A stretch of DNA of 64,000 nucleotides from Pseudomonas linyingensis (GTDB taxonomy: Bacteria; Pseudomonadota; Gammaproteobacteria; Pseudomonadales; Pseudomonadaceae), in the NCBI RefSeq assembly GCF_900109175.1, contig NZ_FNZE01000005.1:219421-283420 (forward strand), read 5' to 3'. The notes below the pieces were generated by a model, which saw only the letters and a program-made list of their open reading frames with translations, made no database searches and was not told where the DNA came from. Every line of letters begins with the position of its first letter. The first letter of the stretch is position 1. Positions 43,822 to 53,992 of the stretch are shown in pieces. A program made the position numbers and the translations under genes.

Positions 43822-44489
43822 CAATATTCACCTCTGCAAAATCCGGCCAAACGCTCACGCCCAACCACCAGTCGTGGCCGAACCCAATCGTTCAGGATGC
43901 AACTGGCCATAGCGCCAGCACGGGGATACCAGCCGCAGCTTTCTAGAACCTGAGAGCGGGGGCGCCAGGGGCAAAAATCGAGGAGCGCAATAGCGGAAAG
44001 TCGCGCAAGCGCGGGACATCAGGAGGACAGCGGAGCAGTCGAGCGGAAATCATCATGCACATCCCTTTCTTATCAAATTGTTAGTGGAATCCACCATAAG
44101 ATTAGTTTTGTTAACTAATCCAGGTGGAGCTTTTCTAACAATCTGCCAATCGTGACTCAACGCAAAAAATGCTATCAGCACAAACAGGTTAATTTGCTTA
44201 ACTAATCACCAGCATAGCGATTCGCCTCGACGGAGCCAGGCAAGACCAGCGGCCATGCGGCCGGCGAATGGCCAGCCCTGCGCTTCACCACAGCCTGCAG
44301 CAGCGGGTAGTCCCGGTCAGAGCGCGCGATAATCGAACATATATGTGGCCAGCCGGGGCGCACAGGCCTTGCCGGGGCGTCCTCCGGAGAGCCGGCAGCG
44401 TGGCAGGGAACCAGATTTTGGTGGATTTTTTCGTCATGACGCTGAAAAATGATTAACAACACAAATCAATTTAGATAACGAGAGTACCC
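43822..44489. promoter_or_regulatory. MFS/marR divergent regulatory region
   Basis: A 668-bp gene-free region. GATTAGTT-TTGTT-AACTAATC at 44100-44120 is a perfect 8-bp inverted repeat, and a second AACTAATC at 44200-44207 is paired with GGTTAATT at 44188-44195. These match the AACTAATTA repeats at the ech promoter, so they are likely MarR operators. The first dyad is about 280 bp from the MFS start and 370 bp from the marR start, so the promoter geometry is uncertain. Short readings here are not gene-like. Confidence 0.6.
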
Positions 44490-44975
44490 ATGGCGAGCAA
44501 GCGGAGCAGCAACCAGGCAGTCGACCTCGACATTGCCGAGCCCCAGCCCGACAACGCGCTGGACAGCTCCCTCGATGGCTTCATCGGCTATGCCATGCGC
44601 CATGCGCAGATCAAGGTGTTCCAGCACCTGGTCAACAAGCTCGGCACCTACGACTTGCGGCCCGCCCAGTTCACCGCGCTGGCCATCATCGGCGACAACC
44701 CGGGCCTGATGCAGGTCGACCTGGCCCGCACCCTGGCCATCGAGCCCCCGCAGGCGGTGACCCTGCTGAACAAGCTGGAAGCTCGCGGACTGGCGGTGCG
44801 CGTGCGCTGCAAGCCTGACAAGCGCTCGTACGGCATCTTCCTGAGCAAGGCGGGAGAGGCGCTTCTCGAACAACTCAAGGGCATGGTGCTGGAAAGCGAC
44901 CTAGAGGCCACCGCCGCGCTGAGCGAAGACGAGCGCCAGCAACTGCTGGCGCTGCTGCAGAAGGTCTATCGATAA
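44490..44975 (+). CDS. MarR-family regulator of hydroxycinnamate catabolism
   Basis: A 161-residue winged-helix protein. It contains YDLRPAQFTALAIIGDNPGLMQVDLARTL, IEPPQAVTLLNKLEARGLAVRV and the wing KPDKRSYGIFLSKAG. Family members near fcs/ech/vdh (FerR, HcaR types) are repressed or released by feruloyl- or coumaroyl-CoA. It is divergent from the MFS/ech side. The AACTAATN boxes at 41127-41152, 44100-44120 and 44188-44207 are its probable targets. I withhold a symbol because names differ between species. Confidence 0.88.
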   Translation: MASKRSSNQAVDLDIAEPQPDNALDSSLDGFIGYAMRHAQIKVFQHLVNKLGTYDLRPAQFTALAIIGDNPGLMQVDLARTLAIEPPQAVTLLNKLEARGLAVRVRCKPDKRSYGIFLSKAGEALLEQLKGMVLESDLEATAALSEDERQQLLALLQKVYR

Positions 44976-45049
44976 GCACGGAAGACCACGCATTGTCCGG
45001 GCTGACCTGACTGGGTAGTGACGGAGCACTCATGAACCCCCACAGAAAA

Positions 45050-45081
45050 GCCGGCAGGCACCTGATCGGGTGCCTGCCGGC
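45050..45081 (-). terminator. pobA terminator
   Basis: Thirteen-bp stem GCCGGCAGGCACC / GGTGCCTGCCGGC with a six-nt loop. On the minus strand it is followed by TTTTCTGTGG, so it terminates pobA. It also lies after the stop of the plus-strand marR gene and may serve both. Confidence 0.82.
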
Positions 45082-45126
45082 CATCGAGCGCAGCTGGATC
45101 GCTGGCAACCGCAGTGAGCTGGCCGC

Positions 45127-46413
<1,287 letters not shown>

Positions 46414-46481
46414 TCAGGATAATAAAAAAGGACTTTTGGAAACTTCAGCCGATTACCGAACGAAGAGGAGAAAACCCGCCC

Positions 46482-47384
46482 ATGCAGGCGCCAGCAGCAG
46501 GTGTTCCCGTGTTCACCCTCTATGGCGCCGAGCTGTCCTGGCCGACGCCCGACCTCCTGCACTGCGAGTCCATTCCGGAACGCAGCCGCCTGCACAACTG
46601 GGAGATTCGCCCGCATCGGCATGGCGATCTTGCCCAGTTGCTGTACCTGAGCCGGGGATCGGCACTGGTGGAAATCGAGGGCACGCAGACGCTGGTCGAG
46701 CGGGCCGCGGTCCAGGTGATCCCCCCGCTGGCGATCCACGGTTTTCGCTTCTCCACCGATGTCGACGGCTACATCGTCACCCTGGCCGCCCCGCTGCTGG
46801 CCAGCCTGCAGGCGCACCTGGGCAAACAGCAGACGGTGCTGACCCAGCCGGGGCTGTACCCAGTGGGCGACAGCGACCAGCGCCATGTCGACACGCTGTT
46901 CACCGCGATTGCCGATGAGTACGCCAGCGCCGCCACTGCACCAGGGCGAGACCTGCTGCTGCAGTCGCTGATCGCCGCACTGGCGGTCTGGCTCTGCCGC
47001 CGGCTGTCCACTCCCCCGCCCGGCGAGCACGGCAAGGGGGGCACCCGCGGCGAACGGGCCAGCGAATACATGGCCCGCTTCACCCACCTGCTCGAGACAC
47101 ATTTTCGCGAGCACTGGTCAGTCGACGAGTATGCTCGCCGGCTGGACATTTCGACGGTGCACCTGAATGGCATCTGCCGCCGCCTGCACGGCAATAGCGC
47201 CCTGGGGGTACTGCACCAGAGGCTACTACTGGAGGCCAACCGGAACCTGATCTACACGAGCCTGACGGTGAACCAGATTTCCGAGCTGCTCGGCTTCAGC
47301 GAGCCGGCCTACTTCACCCGCTTCTTCAAGCGCCTGAGCGGCATGACTCCCAGCGCCTTTCGCCGGAGCAATGGCCAGCAGTGA
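46482..47384 (+). CDS. pobC: AraC-family activator of pobA
   Basis: A 300-residue regulator. The N-terminal cupin-like arm region (HRHGDLAQLLYLSRGSALVEIEG) should bind 4-hydroxybenzoate. The C-terminal AraC DNA-binding domain contains SVDEYARRLDISTVHLNGICRRLHG and NQISELLGFSEPAYFTRFFKRLSGMTPSAFRR. The ATG at 46482 follows GAGGAG. It is divergently placed to pobA, as in Pseudomonas and Azotobacter; this AraC type is distinct from the IclR-type PobR of Acinetobacter. Confidence 0.93.
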   Translation: MQAPAAGVPVFTLYGAELSWPTPDLLHCESIPERSRLHNWEIRPHRHGDLAQLLYLSRGSALVEIEGTQTLVERAAVQVIPPLAIHGFRFSTDVDGYIVTLAAPLLASLQAHLGKQQTVLTQPGLYPVGDSDQRHVDTLFTAIADEYASAATAPGRDLLLQSLIAALAVWLCRRLSTPPPGEHGKGGTRGERASEYMARFTHLLETHFREHWSVDEYARRLDISTVHLNGICRRLHGNSALGVLHQRLLLEANRNLIYTSLTVNQISELLGFSEPAYFTRFFKRLSGMTPSAFRRSNGQQ

Positions 47385-47456
47385 GTCACGCATGTCCCCG
47401 ACCGGCCGCACGCTGGCCTGATCGCCGCTGCGGAAACTGACAAGCCAGGCATCCAG

Positions 47457-48386
47457 CTACTCCACGGCTGCGCCCCGCTCGCCAGCCACCTCGCGCAGCA
47501 CCGCGCAGAACCACTGCGCCGCCAGCGGCAGCGGCCGCGCGCTGCTGGTGCAGATGCCGATGGAGCCGCCCGGCTCGCGGATGCCCAGGGCCAGCTCGGC
47601 GAGCACGCCGGCGGCCAGGTCGTGGCGCACCGCGTCCTGGGGCGCCACCCAGATCGCCTGGCTGTCCAGCACGTAGCGGCGACCGAGGGCGATGGACAGG
47701 GTTTCCAGACGCTGCGCGGCCGGCGGGATGCCCCACTGCACGAACAGGCTGTCGGCGTACTTGCGGATGGTGGTGCCGGCCGGCGGCAGCACCAGCGGGT
47801 AGTCGGCCAGCTGCGCGAGCGCACCCTTGCCGAGCGCCAGCAGCGGATGGCCGGCACGCACTACCAGGGTCATCGACTCGCTGTACAGGTGCTCGAAGAT
47901 CAGGCCCTGGATCTCCGGGCTGTCGGTCATCCGCCCGACCACCAGGTCCAGCTCGCCGACCTTGAGCTGGGCCAGCAGCTGGGCGCTGGAGCCGCCGGCG
48001 ACCTGGATCACCAGCGCACCGTGACGGGCGTGCAGGCGGGCGATGGTTTCGGGCAGCAGCCGGCTTTCCACCGTCGACAGCGCCCCGACGCGCACCTCAC
48101 CGCCCTGCAGTTCGCTGCCGCGCACCACGCTCACGCCGTCGCGCAGGGCCTGCACGCAGGGGCCGGCGTAGCGCAGGAAGGTCTCGCCGGCGGGAGTGAG
48201 CATCACCCCGCCCTTGCCGCGCTCGAACAGCGGGTGGCCGAGGATCTCCTCGAGCTCCTTGAGGGTCTTGGAGATCGCCGGCTGGCTCACCGCCAGGCTG
48301 TCGGCAGCCCTGGCGAAGCTGCGCTGGCGGGCGATTTCGAGAAAGCAGGTGAGATGGCGGAACTTGATGCGGTTGTCGATGTTCAT
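47457..48386 (-). CDS. pcaQ: LysR-family activator of pcaHG
   Basis: A 309-residue LysR-type regulator. The N-terminal helix-turn-helix contains RQRSFARAADSLAVSQPAISKTLKELEEILGHPLFERG. The effector-binding domain includes VRVGALSTVESRLLPETIARLH and VRAGHPLLALGKGALAQ. It closely resembles PcaQ, the activator of protocatechuate dioxygenase genes. The ATG at 48386 starts MNIDNRIKFRHLTCFL. Its likely operator is the palindrome upstream of pcaH at 31790-31805. Convergent with pobC. Confidence 0.93.
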   Translation of the reverse strand: MNIDNRIKFRHLTCFLEIARQRSFARAADSLAVSQPAISKTLKELEEILGHPLFERGKGGVMLTPAGETFLRYAGPCVQALRDGVSVVRGSELQGGEVRVGALSTVESRLLPETIARLHARHGALVIQVAGGSSAQLLAQLKVGELDLVVGRMTDSPEIQGLIFEHLYSESMTLVVRAGHPLLALGKGALAQLADYPLVLPPAGTTIRKYADSLFVQWGIPPAAQRLETLSIALGRRYVLDSQAIWVAPQDAVRHDLAAGVLAELALGIREPGGSIGICTSSARPLPLAAQWFCAVLREVAGERGAAVE

Positions 48387-48491
48387 CGGCGCAAGAGATC
48401 GGGGGGTGATGGGGGGCGACTGTGGCACAGCGCGGTGCCCAGCCAAAGCCCACACCGCAAATTTTGCACCGCCCTGCCCTTGCGCTGCCCG

Positions 48492-49178
48492 CTATTGCCC
48501 CACGGCGATGCGCGCGAACGGCGCCTGCGGCGGCCTGAGCAGACTGCCGCAGCAGTACTCCTGCAGGTCGGCCTTGAGTCCTTCGGCCACCGCATACAGC
48601 TCGTCGCTGTCGGTCTGCGCGTGCCCCTGGATGATCAGCAGCGCGGAACGGGTGTCCCCATGCACCGCCGTGGCAGCGGACTGCAGGGACTCCATGCGGC
48701 TCAGCACCTGGCCGCGACCGTCGAAATAGACGTACTCGCCGGCCGGCAGGATCACCGGGGGGAGATTGTGGCGCATCTGGAAGCGTTCGCCGCCGCGACT
48801 CATGCCCAGGGTCACCGGCAGGCGCAGGTGCTTGAGGTCGTGGGCCGAAATCGACAGGCTGCTGTTCAGCGACCACTGGCTGGCCAGGTCGATCAGCGGG
48901 GACACGCTGGGCAGGCGGCCACGGGCCTGGTACAGCTCAAGCAGCGCCTGCGGCGAAGGCGGCAAGGCGCCCGGCCGGCGGCCGACCTGCTGGCGCAGGG
49001 CGGAGAAACCCTGCTGCAGGATCAGGCAGCGCTCGGCATCGAAGTCGGCGCGCAGTTCATGCAGGCGGTGCTGCAACCCGGCCGAGGCAGTCCGGTTGTT
49101 CAGCCCGTGCAGGGTAAAGGCGATGGCCTTGAGGCCAAGGTCGGCCGGTGTATCGAGCCGGAAAACGGGGATCAGCAT
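48492..49178 (-). CDS. B3/4-domain protein
   Basis: A 228-residue protein related to the B3/B4 domain of phenylalanyl-tRNA synthetase beta. Visible are FRLDTPADLGLKAIAFTLHGL, LYQARGRLPSVSPLIDLASQWSLNSSLSISAHDL and LPPVILPAGEYVYFDGRGQVL. Free-standing members are thought to edit mischarged tRNA or bind an amino acid, but function is not established. The ATG at 49178 has GGAG 9 nt upstream. It shares a divergent upstream region with the sulfatase gene. Confidence 0.8.
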   Translation of the reverse strand: MLIPVFRLDTPADLGLKAIAFTLHGLNNRTASAGLQHRLHELRADFDAERCLILQQGFSALRQQVGRRPGALPPSPQALLELYQARGRLPSVSPLIDLASQWSLNSSLSISAHDLKHLRLPVTLGMSRGGERFQMRHNLPPVILPAGEYVYFDGRGQVLSRMESLQSAATAVHGDTRSALLIIQGHAQTDSDELYAVAEGLKADLQEYCCGSLLRPPQAPFARIAVGQ

Positions 49179-49545
49179 GGTGCATGCTCCGATGGGGACT
49201 GGCGCTGTGACGACACCGAGTGGCCCCGCTCGCGGCAGGCCGTGTCGAGCGGCAGCATCTGCATCTGAACAAGCACTAACCGTGCCATTTATTTTTCCTT
49301 TATAAATCAGCGGTCCGCCCAACGCGATGGCCCCGAATCGCGCACCGCGGTGCGACAAAATGCAGCAAGTGTTGCAATGGCTACCAGTCCGCGACGAATG
49401 TTGCCGCCCGTGCGGCCTCCCGCGTAAGGTGCCCGGTTAAGGATGCTTTAAGCCTGCCGCGCTAGCTTCACGGCCGATCATGGCCCGCGAACCTGCCCGC
49501 TATCCGCCGGTCCTATCAATAATAAGTTCAACACAAGGATTACCC
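49179..49545. promoter_or_regulatory. Divergent region B3/4-protein / sulfatase
   Basis: A 367-bp gene-free stretch. An AT-rich segment (TTTATTTTTCCTTTATAAAT, near 49288-49307) offers possible promoter elements for one or both genes. I see no clear dyad or terminator. Confidence 0.35.
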
Positions 49546-51381
49546 ATGCCGTCTGTTGCACCGCGTCGCGCCGACGCCTTCTACTGGCTGCTCACCTGGA
49601 TGGCCGTGGCCCTGAACCTGGGGCGCTTCTTCGACCTGGCCTCCGCACCGCTGGTACTGCTGTACCAGGTGGTGCTGATCGGCAGCTATGCCCTTCTGTT
49701 CATCGCGCCAATCTGGGCGATCAGCCGGCTGGTCGGCCGCTTCGCGAGCAAAACCGGCGCGGTACTGTCCGTGCTGCTGGCCGGCGGCGTACAACTGGCG
49801 CTGTATGGTGACCACCTGCTGTGGCAGCTGTACGGTTTCCACCTCAACGGCTTCGTCTGGAACATCCTGACCACGCCGGGCGGCATCGAGGCACTGGGCT
49901 CCTCGGCCTCCACCGAGCGCGAGGTGGCCCTGCTCGGCGCCGGCATCTTCGCCCTGCAGGGCGGCCTGCGCCTGCTGGCCCACGGCCTGGCCCGCCTGCG
50001 CCTGCCGGCACCGCGCCTGGCCTGGGTGTTGCCGCTGTTCGTGGTCGCCACCCTCGGCGAGCGCATCAGCTATGGGGTCGGCCACTTCTATGGCTACAGC
50101 CCGGTGCTGGAAAGCGCCCAACGCGTACCCTTCTACCAGCCGCTGACCATGCGCCGGGTGCTGGAAAAGCAGTTCGGTCTGGAGCGTCCGCAGCGCATGG
50201 AAGTCACCAGCGCCGAACTCAAGGGGCAGCTGCGCTACCCGCAGGCGCCGCTGCGCATCGAGGCGCCGGCCAAGCCGCTGAACATCGTCTGGCTGGTCGC
50301 CGAATCCTGGCGCGCCGACAGTCTCAACCCGCGGGTGATGCCGCAGACCCACGCCTTCGCCCAGCGCGGGCAGCACTACCTCAGCCACTTCTCCGGCGGC
50401 AACGGCACGCGCATCGGCATGTTCAGCCAGTTCTACGGCCTGCCGGCCAACCTGTGGTTCCCGGTGCTGGATGCCCGCGTCGGCAGTCCGCTGATCGACG
50501 TGCTGCAGCAGCAGGACTACCAGATCAAGCTGTTCACCAGTGCGCGCTTCAGCTATCCGGAGTTCGACAAGACCCTGTTCGTCAAGGTGCCACCCGAGCA
50601 GATGGTCGAGGACGGCGCTGGCGCCTCCTGGGAGCGCGACCGTCGCAACGTCGACAACCTGATCAAGTTCGTCGACCAGCGTGATCCGGCCAAGCCATTC
50701 ATGACCTTCATGTTCTTCGAGTCGCCGCACGCCAACTACAACTTCCCGCCCGAATCGGTGATCGAGCCGGACTACCTGCCGGACTTCAGCTACGCCAGCA
50801 TGGATCTCAAGCGCGACATCAAGGGCATCCACAAGCGCTACCTGAACGCCGTGCATCACCTGGACAGCCAGCTGGCACGGGTCACCGAGCACCTGGAGAA
50901 GAACGGCCTGCTGGAAAACACCATCGTGGTGATCACCGGCGACCACGGCGAGGAGTTCATGGAAAAGGGCCGCTGGGGCCACAACTCCACCTTCGTCGAC
51001 GAACAGCTGCGCGTGCCGCTGGCCCTGTGGATTCCCGGCCGCGCGGCGCATCAGGAAAGCCTGCGCACCAGCCACGTCGACCTGCTGCCGACCCTGCTGC
51101 CGCTGCTCGGCGTACAGAACCCGAGCCAGGACTACGCCATCGGCCATAGCCTGTTCGCTCCGCAGAAGGACCGCCTGCTGCTGGCCGGCGACTGGGACCG
51201 CCTGGCCTTCCTCGGCGAACAGTACAAGCTGGTCCTGCCGTTCACCAGCGGCAGCTTCGTCGGCATGGACGTCAGCCACGCCGACGACCGCCAGGTGGGC
51301 AACAGCGCCAAGGTGCTGCAGAGCAAGCTGCCACTGATCCAGGTGGAAATGGGCAGCCTGCGCCGCTTCCTGGCGCACTGA
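49546..51381 (+). CDS. YejM/PbgA-like inner-membrane sulfatase-fold protein
   Basis: A 611-residue protein with about five N-terminal transmembrane segments (WLLTWMAVALNLGRFF, YQVVLIGSYALLFIAPIWAI, GAVLSVLLAGGVQLALYGDHL, ...) and a periplasmic sulfatase/alkaline-phosphatase-fold domain (NIVWLVAESWRADSL, VITGDHGEEFMEKGRWGHNS). The architecture (DUF3413 plus sulfatase) matches YejM/PbgA, which senses lipopolysaccharide and controls LpxC turnover in E. coli. The metal-site Asp of NIVWLV-D is replaced by Glu-Ser, as in YejM, which argues against a catalytic role. The ATG at 49546 follows AAGGA. No symbol is assigned, because orthology is not checked. Confidence 0.86.
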   Translation: MPSVAPRRADAFYWLLTWMAVALNLGRFFDLASAPLVLLYQVVLIGSYALLFIAPIWAISRLVGRFASKTGAVLSVLLAGGVQLALYGDHLLWQLYGFHLNGFVWNILTTPGGIEALGSSASTEREVALLGAGIFALQGGLRLLAHGLARLRLPAPRLAWVLPLFVVATLGERISYGVGHFYGYSPVLESAQRVPFYQPLTMRRVLEKQFGLERPQRMEVTSAELKGQLRYPQAPLRIEAPAKPLNIVWLVAESWRADSLNPRVMPQTHAFAQRGQHYLSHFSGGNGTRIGMFSQFYGLPANLWFPVLDARVGSPLIDVLQQQDYQIKLFTSARFSYPEFDKTLFVKVPPEQMVEDGAGASWERDRRNVDNLIKFVDQRDPAKPFMTFMFFESPHANYNFPPESVIEPDYLPDFSYASMDLKRDIKGIHKRYLNAVHHLDSQLARVTEHLEKNGLLENTIVVITGDHGEEFMEKGRWGHNSTFVDEQLRVPLALWIPGRAAHQESLRTSHVDLLPTLLPLLGVQNPSQDYAIGHSLFAPQKDRLLLAGDWDRLAFLGEQYKLVLPFTSGSFVGMDVSHADDRQVGNSAKVLQSKLPLIQVEMGSLRRFLAH

Positions 51382-51558
51382 GTACTACCGAGCACGGGCT
51401 CCAAGGCGTGGGCGGCCCGCAGCGGCTAGCGCCATCCCGGTACCGGCCGCCGCACAGATCCGTTGTCGCTCTCGCCACCCCTCTTCCACCAGCGGGAGAG
51501 GGGTAACCGACCACTACTGTCCCTGCGTGCACTTGCCCAACCTGTCCCAGTACAGGTA

Positions 51559-52461
51559 TCACGCCGAGCCTGATCGGACCTCGGCCAGGCGGCTGGCCAG
51601 GAACTCGATCAGCACCCGCACGCGGTGCGGCACGTAGCGGTTGCTCGCCAGTACCGCGTAGATGCCCAGCGGCGGCGGTGCGAATTCCTCGAGCAGGGCC
51701 TCCAGCCTGCCTGCCGCGAGATGCTCGCCCACGATGAAGTCCGGATGCATGGTGATCCCCAGGCCCTGCACGGCTGCAGCGGCCAGCACATCGCCGTTGT
51801 TGGCCTGCATGCGCCAGAGCAACTGGAAGGCTTGCGGCTGGCCGTCCACCAGAAAGGTCCAGGGGCGGTTGTTGACCTTTGGCGAGTAGCCCAGGCACGC
51901 ATGCCCGGCGAGTTCGTCGGGATGCCGGGGCCGGCCGTGGCGGGCCAGGTAATCAGGCGACGCGACGGTGATCAGCTGGCTGCTGCCCAGCCGGCGCACG
52001 ATTGCCCCCGGCTCGGGCTGGGCGGTGATGCGGATCGTCAGGTCGATGCCCTCCTCGATCAGGTTCAGCTGCCGGTCGCTGAAGTCCATCGCCAGCCTGA
52101 TCTCCGGGTAGGCCTCGGAGAACTCCAGCAGCAGCGGCACCAGCCGGCGCAGACCGTAGGTAAGGGGCAGACTGACGCGCAGCGGGCCGCGCGGGGTCAG
52201 ACGCTCCTCCATCATCCCGGCCTCGGCCTCCTCCACCAGTTCGAGAATCACCCGGCACTTTTCCAGATAGCTGCTGCCCGCCGAGGTCAGCGACAACCGC
52301 CGCGTGCTGCGCACCATCAGCTTGCTGCCCAGATGCTCTTCCAGCGCGGCGATCTGCCGGGTGACCACCGAGCGGTCCACGCCGAGCTGGTTGGCGGCCG
52401 CCGATAAGCTGCCCAGCTCGGCGACGCGGACGAACAGTTGCATGGCATCGAGTCGGTTCAT
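51559..52461 (-). CDS. LysR-family regulator
   Basis: A 300-residue LysR-type protein. The N-terminal helix-turn-helix is MNRLDAMQLFVRVAELGSLSAAANQLGVDRSVVTRQIAALEEHLG, and the CrgA/AaeR-type effector domain contains LLLEFSEAYPEIRLAMDFSDRQLNLIEEGIDLTIR. It is divergent from the pirin gene with 133 bp between, so it probably controls pirin and azoreductase. The ATG at 52461 (MNRLDAM) is favoured over a longer start (MTGKSTMNR). Confidence 0.9.
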   Translation of the reverse strand: MNRLDAMQLFVRVAELGSLSAAANQLGVDRSVVTRQIAALEEHLGSKLMVRSTRRLSLTSAGSSYLEKCRVILELVEEAEAGMMEERLTPRGPLRVSLPLTYGLRRLVPLLLEFSEAYPEIRLAMDFSDRQLNLIEEGIDLTIRITAQPEPGAIVRRLGSSQLITVASPDYLARHGRPRHPDELAGHACLGYSPKVNNRPWTFLVDGQPQAFQLLWRMQANNGDVLAAAAVQGLGITMHPDFIVGEHLAAGRLEALLEEFAPPPLGIYAVLASNRYVPHRVRVLIEFLASRLAEVRSGSA

Positions 52462-52594
52462 TGTTGATTTTCCAGTCAACAGAGAGTTCCTGATTGTCGC
52501 CTATTTCGCATCAGTGCAAAGGCTTAAAGTTCACCCATCGCCGCTGCCGGCCCCGCCAGGCAGCCCGCCCCGCAACCCCGAGCAGGAGATCGAC

Positions 52595-53314
52595 ATGCTG
52601 GAAATCAGGCCTTCCGCCCAGCGCGGCGTCGCCAACTTCGGCTGGCTGCACTCGCAGCACAGCTTTTCCTTCGGCAGCTACTACGACCCGCAACACGTCG
52701 GCTTCTCCGACCTGCTGGTAATCAACGAGGACCACGTGCGCCAAGGCCGCGGCTTCGACACCCATGGCCACCGCGACATGGAAATCTTCTCCTACGTGCT
52801 CGAAGGCGCGCTGGAGCACAAGGACTCGATGGGCACCGGCTCGGTGATCCGTCCCGGCGACGTGCAGATGATGAGCGCCGGCACCGGCGTGCGCCACAGC
52901 GAGTACAACGCCTCCCGCGAGGAGCCGGTGCACTTCCTGCAGATCTGGATCGTACCGAACCGCAAGGGCGTCACCCCGCGCTACCAGCAGCAGCACTTCG
53001 ACGCCGCCGACAAGCGCGGACGGCTGCGCCTGATCATCTCGCCGGACGGCGCCGAGGGCTCGCTGTCGGTCCATCAGGACGCCCGCGTCTACGCCGGCCT
53101 GTTCGACGGCGCCGAGCAGCAACGCTTCACGCTGCCGGCCGAGCGCTTCGCCTACGTCCACGTGGCCCGCGGCGCGCTGACCGTCAACGGTCAGCGCCTG
53201 AGCGTCGGCGACGGCATGCGGCTGCGCAATGAGCAGCCAATCGACTTCAGCGCCGGAGACGACGCCGAGGTACTGCTGTTCGACCTGCGCCCCGTCGAAT
53301 TGCCGCTGTATTGA
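52595..53314 (+). CDS. Pirin-family protein
   Basis: A 239-residue bicupin of the pirin family (YhhW-like, some with quercetinase activity). The N-terminal metal site H57, H59, H101, E103 is visible ([10 protein letters not shown] ... [10 protein letters not shown]). The ATG at 52595 ([11 protein letters not shown]) has AGGAGATCG upstream. It is probably co-transcribed with the azoreductase 32 bp downstream. The pairing of pirin and azoreductase under a LysR regulator is a common oxidative or electrophile stress arrangement. Confidence 0.9.
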   Translation: MLEIRPSAQRGVANFGWLHSQHSFSFGSYYDPQHVGFSDLLVINEDHVRQGRGFDTHGHRDMEIFSYVLEGALEHKDSMGTGSVIRPGDVQMMSAGTGVRHSEYNASREEPVHFLQIWIVPNRKGVTPRYQQQHFDAADKRGRLRLIISPDGAEGSLSVHQDARVYAGLFDGAEQQRFTLPAERFAYVHVARGALTVNGQRLSVGDGMRLRNEQPIDFSAGDDAEVLLFDLRPVELPLY

Positions 53315-53346
53315 AACCCCTTATCACTCAGTCAAAGGAAAACGCC

Positions 53347-53946
53347 ATGAGAATCCTGCAAATCAACGCCAGCGCCCGTTCCACCGGTGCCAACTCCACC
53401 CGCCTGGCCGACGCCATCACCGCCCGTCTGCAAGCGCAGAACCCGGCCGCCGTGGTCGAGCTGCGCGACCTGGCCAGCAACCCGCACCCGGTGCTCGACG
53501 AAGCAGCGCTGGGCGCGCTGTTCACCCCGGCCGAGCAGCGCAGCGCCGAGCAGGCCGCCCGCGTCGCCCTGGACGACGCGCTGATCGCCCAGGTGCAGGC
53601 CGTCGACGTCATCGTCCTCGGCGTGCCGATGTACAACTTCGGCGTGCCGGTGCAGCTGAAGACCTGGATCGACGCCATCGCCCGCGCCGGGGTGACCTTC
53701 CGCTACACCGAGAACGGCCCGCAGGGCCTGCTGCAGGGCAAGAAGGTCTACGTGGCCCTGGCCCGTGGCGGCCTGTACCGCGACACCCCGGCCGACTCGC
53801 AGGTGCCGTACCTGAAGAGCGTGCTGGCCTTCCTCGGCATGACCGACGTCGAGTTCGTTTACGCCGAGGGCCTGGCGATGGGCGCCGAGGGTGCCGACAA
53901 GGCCTTCGCCGCCGCCCAAGAGCGCATCGGCGAGCTGATTGGCTGA
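53347..53946 (+). CDS. azoR: FMN-dependent NADH-azoreductase
   Basis: A 199-residue flavodoxin-fold quinone/azo reductase. FMN motifs are [61 protein letters not shown] and [12 protein letters not shown]. The ATG at 53347 follows AAAGGAAAAC. It likely detoxifies quinones, which would be by-products of aromatic oxidation. It is downstream of and co-oriented with the pirin gene. Confidence 0.92.
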   Translation: MRILQINASARSTGANSTRLADAITARLQAQNPAAVVELRDLASNPHPVLDEAALGALFTPAEQRSAEQAARVALDDALIAQVQAVDVIVLGVPMYNFGVPVQLKTWIDAIARAGVTFRYTENGPQGLLQGKKVYVALARGGLYRDTPADSQVPYLKSVLAFLGMTDVEFVYAEGLAMGAEGADKAFAAAQERIGELIG

Positions 53947-53992
53947 TCGACCCCGCCACACGACAGGGCGCCCGCTGGTGGCGCCTTGCCGC

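Noticed and set aside
44202..44462. An 86-codon minus-strand frame upstream of the marR gene
   Set aside because: No ribosome site, no family similarity, and it overlaps the likely MarR operators and promoters.
53963..53988. Possible terminator between azoreductase and sensor kinase genes
   Set aside because: The GC stem around GGCGCC is imperfect and has no T tract, so the evidence is too weak to list.
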